A stretch of 7,740 nt of DNA from JACDBD01 sp050743385 (lineage in GTDB: Bacteria; Actinomycetota; Acidimicrobiia; IMCC26256; JACDBD01), in contig JBOGFJ010000193.1 of NCBI GenBank assembly GCA_050743385.1, forward strand, positions 1 to 7,740, read 5' to 3'. Of this stretch, positions 1-5,996 are shown piece by piece. Position numbers and translations under genes: made by a program. A model generated the notes under the pieces. It was not told the origin of the DNA and did no database searches. It saw only the letters and a program-made list of their open reading frames with translations. Each line of letters opens with the position of its first letter. The first letter of the stretch is position 1.

Positions 1-1003
1 GCGCAGCGAAGCGCGTCCACGTCGCCCGGTCGGCGAGCTCGGGCGGCGCCAGCGCGGGCGGGAAGGCCGGCACGTACACGCTGGCGCACGGGCTCCCGAG
101 CGCGACCCACGCGCGGATCGGGGCGCCGTGGTCGCGCGGCAGCTCGACGACCATGGACGCCGTCGTCGCCTGGTAGTCGCGCACGTGCATGCACACCGTG
201 ATGCCAGACCAGTCGTCGAACACGTCGGCGGGCGGCGGCGAGACATCGCCGGGATCGGCGCCGGGCGCGCCCCACGGCCGGTCGCCGTGATGGCGCAGCG
301 TGGCGACGACGTCGCCGGGCGTCAGGGCCGCCGCTCCGGTCGCGACGCATTGGCGGGTGGCGGCGAGCCGATGGTCGGCGATGCCGGTGGGGGCGGACGG
401 GTCGCGCCAGCGGTCGAAGTCGGCGCCGGCGGTCACGTCGGCCGAGGCCCGCGTCCAATCGGTCCGCAGCGTGATGCGGTTCGAGATCGCGACGCCGTCG
501 TCGACAGCCCGGGCCGCCCAGGTGCGCCCGCTCGTCTCGAGCACCCACGCACACGTGCGGTCGGCGACGAGGAACGACGAGAAGTACGGCTGGTCGTGGT
601 CTTGCTCGCCGCTCCCACCCTGGCCGTGCGCCTCGAGCAGCTCGGTCATGACGGCGACGGCCTCGTCGGCACTGGCGGCGCCCTCGACGCCCAAGCGCAC
701 GAGATCCATCCCGAGGAGCGCGGGTGCGGCCGCGTGCGGGTCGTCGACCGTGTAGAGCCTCTCGTTGCCGACGGCGACACCGTGCTCGTTGACCCCGTGC
801 TCGAGCCCCCACATCCATGCGGGCCGGGAGCCGAGCAGCGCGGCCGCGCCGGGATCGTCGAGGTCGAGATACGTCGTGCGCAGGCGGCCGCCTCCGGGCC
901 GCCGGGTGTGCACCTCCGCGACCTGGGCCTCGGCAACGGGCCGGTCGGAGTTCTTCCCGAACAGCGTCCGTTCGCCGCCGATCGCGCACAGCGTGTCGCA
1001 CAC
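1..1003 (-). CDS. Secernin-like peptidase C69 (Ntn-hydrolase), 3' end off window
   Basis: The frame is open for 334 codons from a GTG at 1003 to the left edge with no stop, so the C-terminus is missing; secernins are usually about 400 residues. The N-terminus begins Met-Cys-Asp-Thr. Cys2 would be the nucleophile exposed after removal of Met, as in N-terminal-nucleophile hydrolases. Family blocks follow in secernin order: FGKNSDRP (15-22), SRPAWMWG (59-66), NEHGVAVGNE (72-81), LLGMDLVRLG (96-105), LLEAHGQGG (122-130) and AWVLET (152-157). These match human secernin-1 closely from memory. C69 members include dipeptidases, but the substrate cannot be read here. No signal peptide is seen, so it is probably cytoplasmic. 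The start lies 2 bases after the SDR stop, implying co-transcription and translational coupling; no Shine-Dalgarno is obvious. The start is fixed by the need for Cys at position 2. The family is confident and the activity is inferred. Confidence 0.9.
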   Translation of the reverse strand, partial: MCDTLCAIGGERTLFGKNSDRPVAEAQVAEVHTRRPGGGRLRTTYLDLDDPGAAALLGSRPAWMWGLEHGVNEHGVAVGNERLYTVDDPHAAAPALLGMDLVRLGVEGAASADEAVAVMTELLEAHGQGGSGEQDHDQPYFSSFLVADRTCAWVLETSGRTWAARAVDDGVAISNRITLRTDWTRASADVTAGADFDRWRDPSAPTGIADHRLAATRQCVATGAAALTPGDVVATLRHHGDRPWGAPGADPGDVSPPPADVFDDWSGITVCMHVRDYQATTASMVVELPRDHGAPIRAWVALGSPCASVYVPAFPPALAPPELADRATWTRFAA

Positions 1004-1005
1004 GG

Positions 1006-1806
1006 TCAGAAGTCGGTTCCGCCGTCGACGGGGATGGTGGCGCCGAGCACGAACCCGGCCGGCTCGGAGCAGAGGAACGCGATCACCGCCGCCACCTCCT
1101 CGGGGAGCCCGACGCGGCCGAGATCGTTGGGGGCTCCGAAGTCGCGTGCGATGGCGGCGTAGGCGGCCTCGAGAGGACCGTCGGGAAGGCCGGTGCGGTC
1201 GGTGGCGGCGACGTAGCTCTCGAGCGCAGGCGACATGACCGTGCCCGGGCACACGGTGTTCACCACGATGCCCTGCGGCGCGAGCGAGCGCGCCAGGTTC
1301 TTCGACGCGCTCGCCATCGCCGCCTTGGCGGCGGAGAAGCTGATCGCGCCGGGCGCCTGATGGCGGATGGACGTCGCGGCCAGGTTCACGATGCGGGCGA
1401 ACGCGGCCTTCCGCAGCAGCGGTAGCGCCGCTCGCACCGTCCGTACCATCGTGAGCACGCCGAGGTCGAACGATTCCATCCAGTCGTTGTCAGTGAGCTC
1501 GTCGAGTGCGCCGAGCCGGGTCGGGCCCGCCGCGTTGACGAGGGCGTTGAGCTCGCCCCACCGCTCGTCGAGGAACGTGAACGCGGCCTCGACCTCGCCC
1601 GTGTCGAGCAGGTCGCACTGGAGGCCGACGGCGTCGGCGGCCCCGGCGGCGGCGAGCTCGTTCTCCGTCTCGCGGAGATCGGCGTCGGTGCGGGCCAGCA
1701 CCGCGACCCGGCACCCCTCGGCCGCGAGGAGCTCGCCCGTCGCCCGCCCGATGCCGCGCGAGCCGCCGGCGACGGCTACCGCGCGTCCTCGCAGCCCGAG
1801 GTCCAT
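1006..1806 (-). CDS. Short-chain dehydrogenase/reductase (SDR) with Phe in place of catalytic Tyr
   Basis: A 266-residue classical SDR. The Rossmann nucleotide-binding motif GGSRGIG is at 14-20, the acidic CDLLD turn at 64-68, NAAG at 91-94, a PG motif (CPGTV) at 186-190, and the C-terminal PVDGGTDF typical of FabG-like members. The cofactor is probably NADP(H): an Arg follows the Gly-Ser (R17) and there is an ART segment at 38-40. The active site is odd. The YxxxK motif reads FSAAK (157-161), so the proton-donating Tyr is Phe while Lys161 remains. The position 13 residues upstream, normally Ser, is Ala144, although Thr145 and Ser146 lie next to it. It may have altered chemistry, be a non-catalytic binder, or use a shifted Ser. 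It is the middle gene of the minus-strand unit, starting 12 bases after the M2 peptidase stop and ending 2 bases before the secernin start. The substrate is unknown. Confidence 0.92.
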   Translation of the reverse strand: MDLGLRGRAVAVAGGSRGIGRATGELLAAEGCRVAVLARTDADLRETENELAAAGAADAVGLQCDLLDTGEVEAAFTFLDERWGELNALVNAAGPTRLGALDELTDNDWMESFDLGVLTMVRTVRAALPLLRKAAFARIVNLAATSIRHQAPGAISFSAAKAAMASASKNLARSLAPQGIVVNTVCPGTVMSPALESYVAATDRTGLPDGPLEAAYAAIARDFGAPNDLGRVGLPEEVAAVIAFLCSEPAGFVLGATIPVDGGTDF

Positions 1807-1818
1807 GCGTCGCGCAAT

Positions 1819-3408
1819 CTACGCGTCCGACGCGACCAGCTGCCGTCCGAACGCGGCTGCTCCGAGCGGCTCGCCGGTCGCGTGCTCGACGAGGCGGTCC
1901 CAGCGGAGGGATGCGCCCGGCCGGAAGAACCCGTCGACGAGGAAGCGGCCGGCAGCGCCCGAGTCGACGAGACCGCCGGCGCGTGCGTCGATCGTCGCCG
2001 CGAGCTGCGACGCGACCAGCTCGCCGTAGAGGTAGTTCTGGTAATAGACCGGCGCCACCGTGAGGTGGATCTTCGCCGCCCAGGCGGCGTCGACCGTGCC
2101 CGGTTCGGGTCGCCGGAGGAGTTGGAAGCGTTCGACCAGGTCCCACCAGCGGGCCTCGTGGTCGGCGCCGGGGTCGGCGTAGAGACCGCGCTCGAAGTTG
2201 GTCATCACCAGCACCCAGCGGGCGAACACGAGCAGGTTGGCGCGGCGCGCCGCCTCGAGGGCGGGCGCGAGCCCGTCGATACGAGCGGCGTCGACCGCGG
2301 CCACGGTGCGCAGCCATGCCGGGTCGCGCGGGAGACGGCCGAAGAGCATGGCGACACCCTCGGTCGTCAGTGCGTGGGCCGCGCTCCGGAGGAGCCAGGG
2401 AAGCGCACCATCGACTTCGCGGTCGTAGGTGGCGTGACCGAACTCGTGGAGCATCGTGTCCATCCACCGTTCGTTCGGCTCGATGTTGCAGAGGACGCGC
2501 ACGTCGCCCTCGCGGTCGATGTCGATGCAGAACGCGTGCTGGCTCTTCCCCTCGCGCGCGAGCAGGTCACTCTGGCGGAGCACGGGCCGGAGGTCGAGGC
2601 CGAGGCCGTCGTAGGTGCGCAGCGTCAGTGCTTCGAGGTCGGCGTCCTCGAACAGCGGGTCGAGGTCGACCGCGCCGGCGGCGGGAGCCTCCTGGAAGAA
2701 CGGGTCGTCGTAGTGCCACGGGCGCAGGTCGGCGACGGCGCTGGCGAAGCGAGCGGCGAGTGTCTCGTCGAGCCCGGCCTTCCAGTCCGCGAACGGCGCG
2801 GCGGTCCGGCGGTCGACGTCGGCGAGGGTGGCGAAGAGCCGGTCTTCGTCGAGCTCACCGGTGGCAAGAGCGAGATCGAAGTGGTCGCGATAGCCGAGGG
2901 CGCGGGCGGCCTCGTTGCGCAGGGCGGCGAGCTCGCGCACGCGCCCCGCGACCTCCGCACCCACCTGCTTCGACGCCAGCCACGCCGCCCGCCGCTCGGT
3001 GGGGTCGTCGCTGGTGCCGAGGATCTCGCGGATCTGGTTGTCGTCGACGCGCTGCCCGTCGATCTCGCCCCGGTGCGTGTTGAAGGTCGACTCGACGTCG
3101 ACCTCGAGCTCGACGAGCCGACGACGCAGGTCGTCGGGCACCTGATGGGGTGCGAACGCGTCGTGGAGCACGTCGAGCTGGCGGCGGATGACGGGATCGT
3201 CATCGCCGCGCTCGCGAGCGGCGCGGATGTCAGCGAACGTGTCGGCGTCGGCGAGCAGCGCGCGCCGTTCGAGCTCGATGCGTTCCCGGCGCTCGTTCGC
3301 CTCCGGTGACGCCCGCGTGCTCGTCTCCCACCAGGCCTCCGCGAGCGCGACCTCGAGCGGGCGCAGCTTCGCTTCGATCTCGGCGACGAGGCGGGCGTCG
3401 TCGGGCAT
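1819..3408 (-). CDS. M2-family (ACE-like) zinc metallopeptidase
   Basis: A 529-residue gluzincin. The zinc motif HEFGH is at 321-325 (His321, His325, catalytic Glu322), and the third ligand is Glu350 in TTEG, the same spacing as in angiotensin-converting enzyme. Further M2-like features are a KIH element (446-448) followed by YQNY (456-459). These match the Lys/His and Tyr-x-x-Tyr residues that hold the peptide C-terminus and transition state in ACE. The N-terminal half has the helical NEAARALGYRDHF segment (165-177), like the M2 lid region. M3 oligopeptidases share HEFGH but not the KIH/YxxY block, so M2 is preferred. There is no signal peptide or membrane anchor, so it is probably a cytoplasmic peptidase that trims dipeptides. 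It heads the minus-strand unit with the SDR and secernin. The ATG at 3408 is supported by a -10-like hexamer 7 bases upstream, consistent with a leaderless mRNA. Confidence 0.88.
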   Translation of the reverse strand: MPDDARLVAEIEAKLRPLEVALAEAWWETSTRASPEANERRERIELERRALLADADTFADIRAARERGDDDPVIRRQLDVLHDAFAPHQVPDDLRRRLVELEVDVESTFNTHRGEIDGQRVDDNQIREILGTSDDPTERRAAWLASKQVGAEVAGRVRELAALRNEAARALGYRDHFDLALATGELDEDRLFATLADVDRRTAAPFADWKAGLDETLAARFASAVADLRPWHYDDPFFQEAPAAGAVDLDPLFEDADLEALTLRTYDGLGLDLRPVLRQSDLLAREGKSQHAFCIDIDREGDVRVLCNIEPNERWMDTMLHEFGHATYDREVDGALPWLLRSAAHALTTEGVAMLFGRLPRDPAWLRTVAAVDAARIDGLAPALEAARRANLLVFARWVLVMTNFERGLYADPGADHEARWWDLVERFQLLRRPEPGTVDAAWAAKIHLTVAPVYYQNYLYGELVASQLAATIDARAGGLVDSGAAGRFLVDGFFRPGASLRWDRLVEHATGEPLGAAAFGRQLVASDA

Positions 3409-3415
3409 GTCGCGG

Positions 3416-3421
3416 AGTCTA
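3416..3421 (-). promoter_or_regulatory. Putative leaderless -10 element of the M2 peptidase unit
   Basis: Read on the minus strand the hexamer is TAGACT, which fits TANNNT. Exactly 7 bases (CCGCGAC) separate it from the ATG at 3408, so transcription would start at or next to the A of the start codon. There is no Shine-Dalgarno in those 7 bases, and no clear -35 hexamer is visible. Leaderless transcripts with this geometry are common in actinobacteria. Inference from sequence only. Confidence 0.5.
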
Positions 3422-3432
3422 GGAAGTGGTGA

Positions 3433-3471
3433 TGACGGGAAAACGTGCGGAAATCGTCATTTCTCCCGTCA
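3433..3471. repeat. Inverted repeat in divergent promoter, candidate operator
   Basis: TGACGGGA at 3433-3440 is perfectly matched by TCCCGTCA at 3464-3471, leaving a 23-base AT-richer spacer. The core TGACG also occurs inverted at 3455-3459, giving one forward and two reverse copies. It sits between the divergent starts of the M2 peptidase unit (3408) and the LLM oxidoreductase (3506), just upstream of the putative -10 of the latter. This is the usual place for a regulator site serving both directions. No regulator gene is adjacent, and the repeat could be chance. Confidence 0.4.
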
Positions 3472-3474
3472 CGG

Positions 3475-3480
3475 TAACGT
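3475..3480 (+). promoter_or_regulatory. Putative -10 element for the LLM oxidoreductase
   Basis: TAACGT fits TANNNT. A start site about 7 bases downstream (near 3488) would give a leader of roughly 18 bases containing the Shine-Dalgarno at 3495-3500. No good -35 is seen at 17-base spacing. The candidate directly follows the inverted repeat, so a bound regulator would overlap the promoter. Weak evidence. Confidence 0.35.
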
Positions 3481-3494
3481 CGTCGAGGACGACG

Positions 3495-3500
3495 AGGAGG
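3495..3500 (+). promoter_or_regulatory. Shine-Dalgarno that fixes the LLM oxidoreductase start
   Basis: A perfect AGGAGG lies 5 bases before the ATG at 3506. The reading frame is open back to an ATG at 3188, but those 106 codons run antisense through the M2 peptidase gene and resemble no protein. This site therefore decides for 3506 as the start. Confidence 0.85.
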
Positions 3501-3505
3501 TGCTC

Positions 3506-4480
3506 ATGGCGAGGATCGGGTTCGGCGCGTTCGCCCCGCAGGGATGGAAGACGGAGTTGCGGTCGATCGACGGCGCCGAGGCGCAGTGGGCCAAGTGCCG
3601 CGAGGTCGCGCTGCTCGCCGAGGAGCTCGGCTTCGACTCGATCTGGGTGTACGACCACTTCCACAACGTCCCCGAGCCGTCGCACGAGGCGGTGTTCGAG
3701 TGTTGGACGACGATGGCGGCCCTGGCCGAGGCGACCAGCCGCATCCGGCTCGGCCAGATGGTGAGCTGCACCTCGTATCGCCAGCCCACGCTCACCGCCA
3801 AGATCACGGCCGGCATCGACGTGATCTCGGGTGGCCGGCTCGAGTGGGGTGTCGGCGCCGGTTGGTACTGGCACGAGTACGAGGCGTACGGGTTCCCGTT
3901 CGAGGAGAACAAGGTGCGCATCGCGAAGCTGGGCGAGGCCGTCGAGGTGGTGAAGGCGATGTGGAGCGAGCCCGATGCCGCCTACGAGGGCCGCTATTTC
4001 AGCGTGAAGGGCGCCCAGTGCGACCCGAAGCCGGTGCAGCAGCCGCGCCCACCGATCTGGATCGGCGGGGGTGGGGAGCAGCTCACGCTCCGGGTCGTGG
4101 CCCGTCACGCCGACCGGGCGAACTTCGGCGGCAAGCCGCACGAGTGGGCCCACAAGCGCGAGGTGCTCCAGCGCCACTGCAAGGACGTCGGTCGCGACGA
4201 GGACGAGATCGAGAAGACGATCAGCCCCGAGGTGCTCGTGCGCGAATCGGAGGACGAGATCCGCGCCCTCCACGACGCCGGCAGGGTCGGATCGCTGTGG
4301 AACGAGCCCTACGACTCGTGGGCGGGGGGCAATCTCATCGGCACACCGGAGCAGGTGTGCGAGAAGATCCGCGCCTACGTCGATCTCGGCTGCACCTACT
4401 TCGTGCCCTGGTGCTCCGACTACCCCGACGACACCACCCTGCGGCTGTTCGCCGGGAAGGTCATGCCCGAGTTCCGCTGA
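3506..4480 (+). CDS. LLM-class, probably F420-dependent oxidoreductase
   Basis: A 324-residue luciferase-like TIM-barrel protein. Typical blocks are ALLAEELGFDSIWVYDHF (35-52), with the Asp-His pair at 50-51, and TSRIRLGQMVSCTSYRQPTLTAKI (77-100). The signature DVISGGRLEWGVGAGWYWHEYEAYG (105-129) follows, then PPIWIGGGGE (182-191). This pattern matches F420-type LLM enzymes of the kind assigned to TIGR03560; the assignment is from memory. Such enzymes move hydride between reduced F420 (or FMN) and an organic substrate in the cytoplasm. The cofactor is inferred from family and phylum, and the substrate is unknown. The start is set by the Shine-Dalgarno at 3495-3500 and by homology beginning at MARIGFG. 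The gene stands alone: it is divergent from the M2 peptidase unit (97-base gap) and convergent with the small membrane protein gene (80-base gap). Confidence 0.9.
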   Translation: MARIGFGAFAPQGWKTELRSIDGAEAQWAKCREVALLAEELGFDSIWVYDHFHNVPEPSHEAVFECWTTMAALAEATSRIRLGQMVSCTSYRQPTLTAKITAGIDVISGGRLEWGVGAGWYWHEYEAYGFPFEENKVRIAKLGEAVEVVKAMWSEPDAAYEGRYFSVKGAQCDPKPVQQPRPPIWIGGGGEQLTLRVVARHADRANFGGKPHEWAHKREVLQRHCKDVGRDEDEIEKTISPEVLVRESEDEIRALHDAGRVGSLWNEPYDSWAGGNLIGTPEQVCEKIRAYVDLGCTYFVPWCSDYPDDTTLRLFAGKVMPEFR

Positions 4481-4502
4481 GGACGCCCCAACGCTCGAAG
4501 GT

Positions 4503-4533
4503 GCGCGCCGGCCGCGATGGATTCAGGGCGCGC
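4503..4533. terminator. GC-rich inverted repeat in convergent gap, possible terminator
   Basis: GCGCGCC at 4503-4509 pairs with GGCGCGC at 4527-4533 around a 17-base loop. TCGAA (4495-4499) and TTCGA (4544-4548) could add a loose outer pairing. It lies between the ends of two converging genes (4480 and 4561), where a bidirectional terminator is expected. There is no T-tract on either side, so it is not a classical intrinsic terminator, and GC-rich DNA makes such repeats often by chance. Confidence 0.35.
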
Positions 4534-4560
4534 GACGCGCAGGTTCGACGGATCGAGGCG

Positions 4561-4920
4561 TTACTTGAACCAGATGCGTTGGTAGTCGCGGCTCTCGGGG
4601 TGGACGAGGAGGGCGACGAGGGCGCCGTCGAACAGGAGGGTGATGATCAGCGGGAACTCGATGACCTCGGCCCCAGCCACCAGCAGGAGCATCGCAACCT
4701 GGACGACCGCCGCCGCCACCGCGATCCCGTAGCCCCACTTCTTCTCGTTGGCGATGCCGTAACCCCCGACCGCGAGGCCCACGACGGTGGCGAGGGCGAG
4801 CACGGGAGAGACCGCGATCATGCCGAAGAGCAGACCGAAGACCGCGTTGATGTAGAGGAGCATCGTCGCGATCACGAGGGTCTGGGGCTGGGACTGGTTG
4901 AGGAACCGGCGCTCGTTCAC
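4561..4920 (-). CDS. Small four-helix membrane protein of unknown function
   Basis: 119 residues from a GTG at 4920 to a TAA. Four hydrophobic stretches are visible at about 14-37, 38-56, 62-82 and 88-107. They are separated by short polar turns (NEKKWG at 58-63), with a basic C-terminal tail ending RIWFK. There is no signal peptide or catalytic motif, and I do not recognise a family. The GTG start overlaps the rlmN stop in GTGA (a 4-base overlap), which implies translational coupling as the last gene of the mshD-rlmN operon. The same frame stays open far upstream, but there it reads as an arginine- and proline-rich shadow of rlmN, so the late start is chosen. The coding assignment is supported by the sharp change to hydrophobic composition at exactly this point. 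The role is unknown; the position alone does not tie it to mycothiol or RNA modification. Confidence 0.82.
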   Translation of the reverse strand: MNERRFLNQSQPQTLVIATMLLYINAVFGLLFGMIAVSPVLALATVVGLAVGGYGIANEKKWGYGIAVAAAVVQVAMLLLVAGAEVIEFPLIITLLFDGALVALLVHPESRDYQRIWFK

Positions 4921-5996
4921 GGGTCCATTCTGGCCGACGGGGCCGCGGGCGTGGGTACCGGCTCCCCGCCCCCGGCCGGGCGCATCCGCAGCTGGCCGCA
5001 GGCGGCGTCGATGTCGGTGCCCCGATTCCGCCGCACCGTGGCGTTCACACCCCGCCGGCGCAGCCGGGTGGCGAAGGCCCGGAGGGTGCCGGCGGCCGGG
5101 GCCCTCCCGGGGAAGCCGGCGGTCGGATTGAGGGGGATGAGGTTCACGTGGGCGCCCCCGCGGCCGCCGAACCCACGGAGGAGCGCGGCGAGGGCGTCGG
5201 CGTGGGCGGGGGCGTCGTTCACGCCTGCGATGCAGGCGTACTCGAACGTGATCCGTCGCCCGCGGGCGGCGGCGAACTCGCGGGCGGCGTCGAGCACGTC
5301 GGCGAGCGGATAGCGGTCGTTGAGTGGGACGAGGCGGCGGCGGAGGTCGTCGTCGGGCGCGTGGAGTGACACCGCCAGGGTCACCGGCAAGCGCTCGCGT
5401 GCCAGGCGGAGCATCGCCGGCACCACCCCGACCGTGCTCACCGTGAGATGACGGGCGGAGAGGCCGAGGTCGACGTGGAGCCGCTCGATCGACGCCCACA
5501 CCGCGTCGTAGTTCGCCAGCGGCTCGCCCATGCCCATGTAGACGACGTTGCCGACGCGCCGGGCCGATCGGTGCGCGGCCCGGACGACCTGCTCGACGAT
5601 CTCGCCCGTGTCGAGGTGGCGCTCGAAGCCGGCCTGGCCGGTGGCGCAGAAGCTGCACGCCATGGCGCAGCCCGCCTGCGACGACACGCAGACGGTGGCC
5701 CGGGCGGGGTACTCCATGAGGACGGTCTCGACCTGGGCGCCATCGCGCGCGGCGGCCCACAGGAACTTGGTGGTGGCGCCGTCACGCGACTGCTGCTCGA
5801 CGCGGAGGTCGAGTGCGAGCGGAAGCGCCTCCGCTACTCGGGCGCGCAGCCGGGCCGGGAGATCGGTGCAGCCCTCGAGGGGTCGGCGCCGCCGGTAGAG
5901 CCCGTCCCAGAGCTGGCGAGCGCGGTAGGCGGGCTCGTCCCAGCCGGCGAGCAGGCGCTCCACCTCGGTCGGGTCGACGGCGTAGCGGGTGGTCAT
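4917..5996 (-). CDS. rlmN: RlmN, 23S rRNA A2503 / tRNA A37 C2-methyltransferase
   Basis: A 359-residue radical-SAM enzyme that methylates C2 of adenosine 2503 in 23S rRNA and, in the characterised E. coli enzyme, A37 of some tRNAs. The N-terminal RNA-binding part includes AYRARQLWDGLY (23-34). The [4Fe-4S]/SAM motif CxxxCxxC is Cys110, Cys114 and Cys117. Cys103 lies 7 residues before the cluster, in the place of E. coli Cys118, and Cys333 in GTDIDAACGQL matches the methyl-carrying Cys355. Other family blocks are GNVVYMGMGEPLANYDAV (149-166), HLTVSTVG (183-190), AVSLHAPDD (208-216), FEYACIAGVND (251-261) and NLIPLNP (285-291). All catalytic Cys are present. A Pro/Ala-rich tail follows residue 340. 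The ATG overlaps the mshD stop (ATGA) and the stop overlaps the membrane protein start (GTGA), so it is the middle gene of a coupled operon. Confidence 0.97.
   Translation of the reverse strand: MTTRYAVDPTEVERLLAGWDEPAYRARQLWDGLYRRRRPLEGCTDLPARLRARVAEALPLALDLRVEQQSRDGATTKFLWAAARDGAQVETVLMEYPARATVCVSSQAGCAMACSFCATGQAGFERHLDTGEIVEQVVRAAHRSARRVGNVVYMGMGEPLANYDAVWASIERLHVDLGLSARHLTVSTVGVVPAMLRLARERLPVTLAVSLHAPDDDLRRRLVPLNDRYPLADVLDAAREFAAARGRRITFEYACIAGVNDAPAHADALAALLRGFGGRGGAHVNLIPLNPTAGFPGRAPAAGTLRAFATRLRRRGVNATVRRNRGTDIDAACGQLRMRPAGGGEPVPTPAAPSARMDP

Noticed and set aside
128..1162. Plus-strand open frame of 344 codons
   Set aside because: It lies antisense to the secernin and SDR genes and has a low-complexity Arg/Gly/Val-rich product with no family motif. 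High-GC DNA gives long open frames opposite real genes.
1882..3309. Plus-strand open frame of 475 codons
   Set aside because: It lies entirely antisense to the M2 peptidase, whose HEFGH and KIH/YxxY motifs identify the real strand. The product is Val/Glu/Gly-rich without recognisable domains.
3188..3505. 106-residue N-terminal extension of the LLM oxidoreductase
   Set aside because: The extension is antisense to the M2 peptidase and Ser/Arg-rich. A perfect AGGAGG precedes the ATG at 3506, where family homology begins.
3544..5313. Plus-strand open frame of 589 codons
   Set aside because: It overlaps the LLM oxidoreductase in another frame, then runs antisense to the membrane protein and rlmN. 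The Arg/Gly/Asp-rich product has no motifs.
4921..5760. Upstream part of the open frame containing the small membrane protein
   Set aside because: It is in a different frame of rlmN, with an arginine/proline-rich product. Hydrophobic membrane-protein sequence begins only after the GTG at 4920, which overlaps the rlmN stop.
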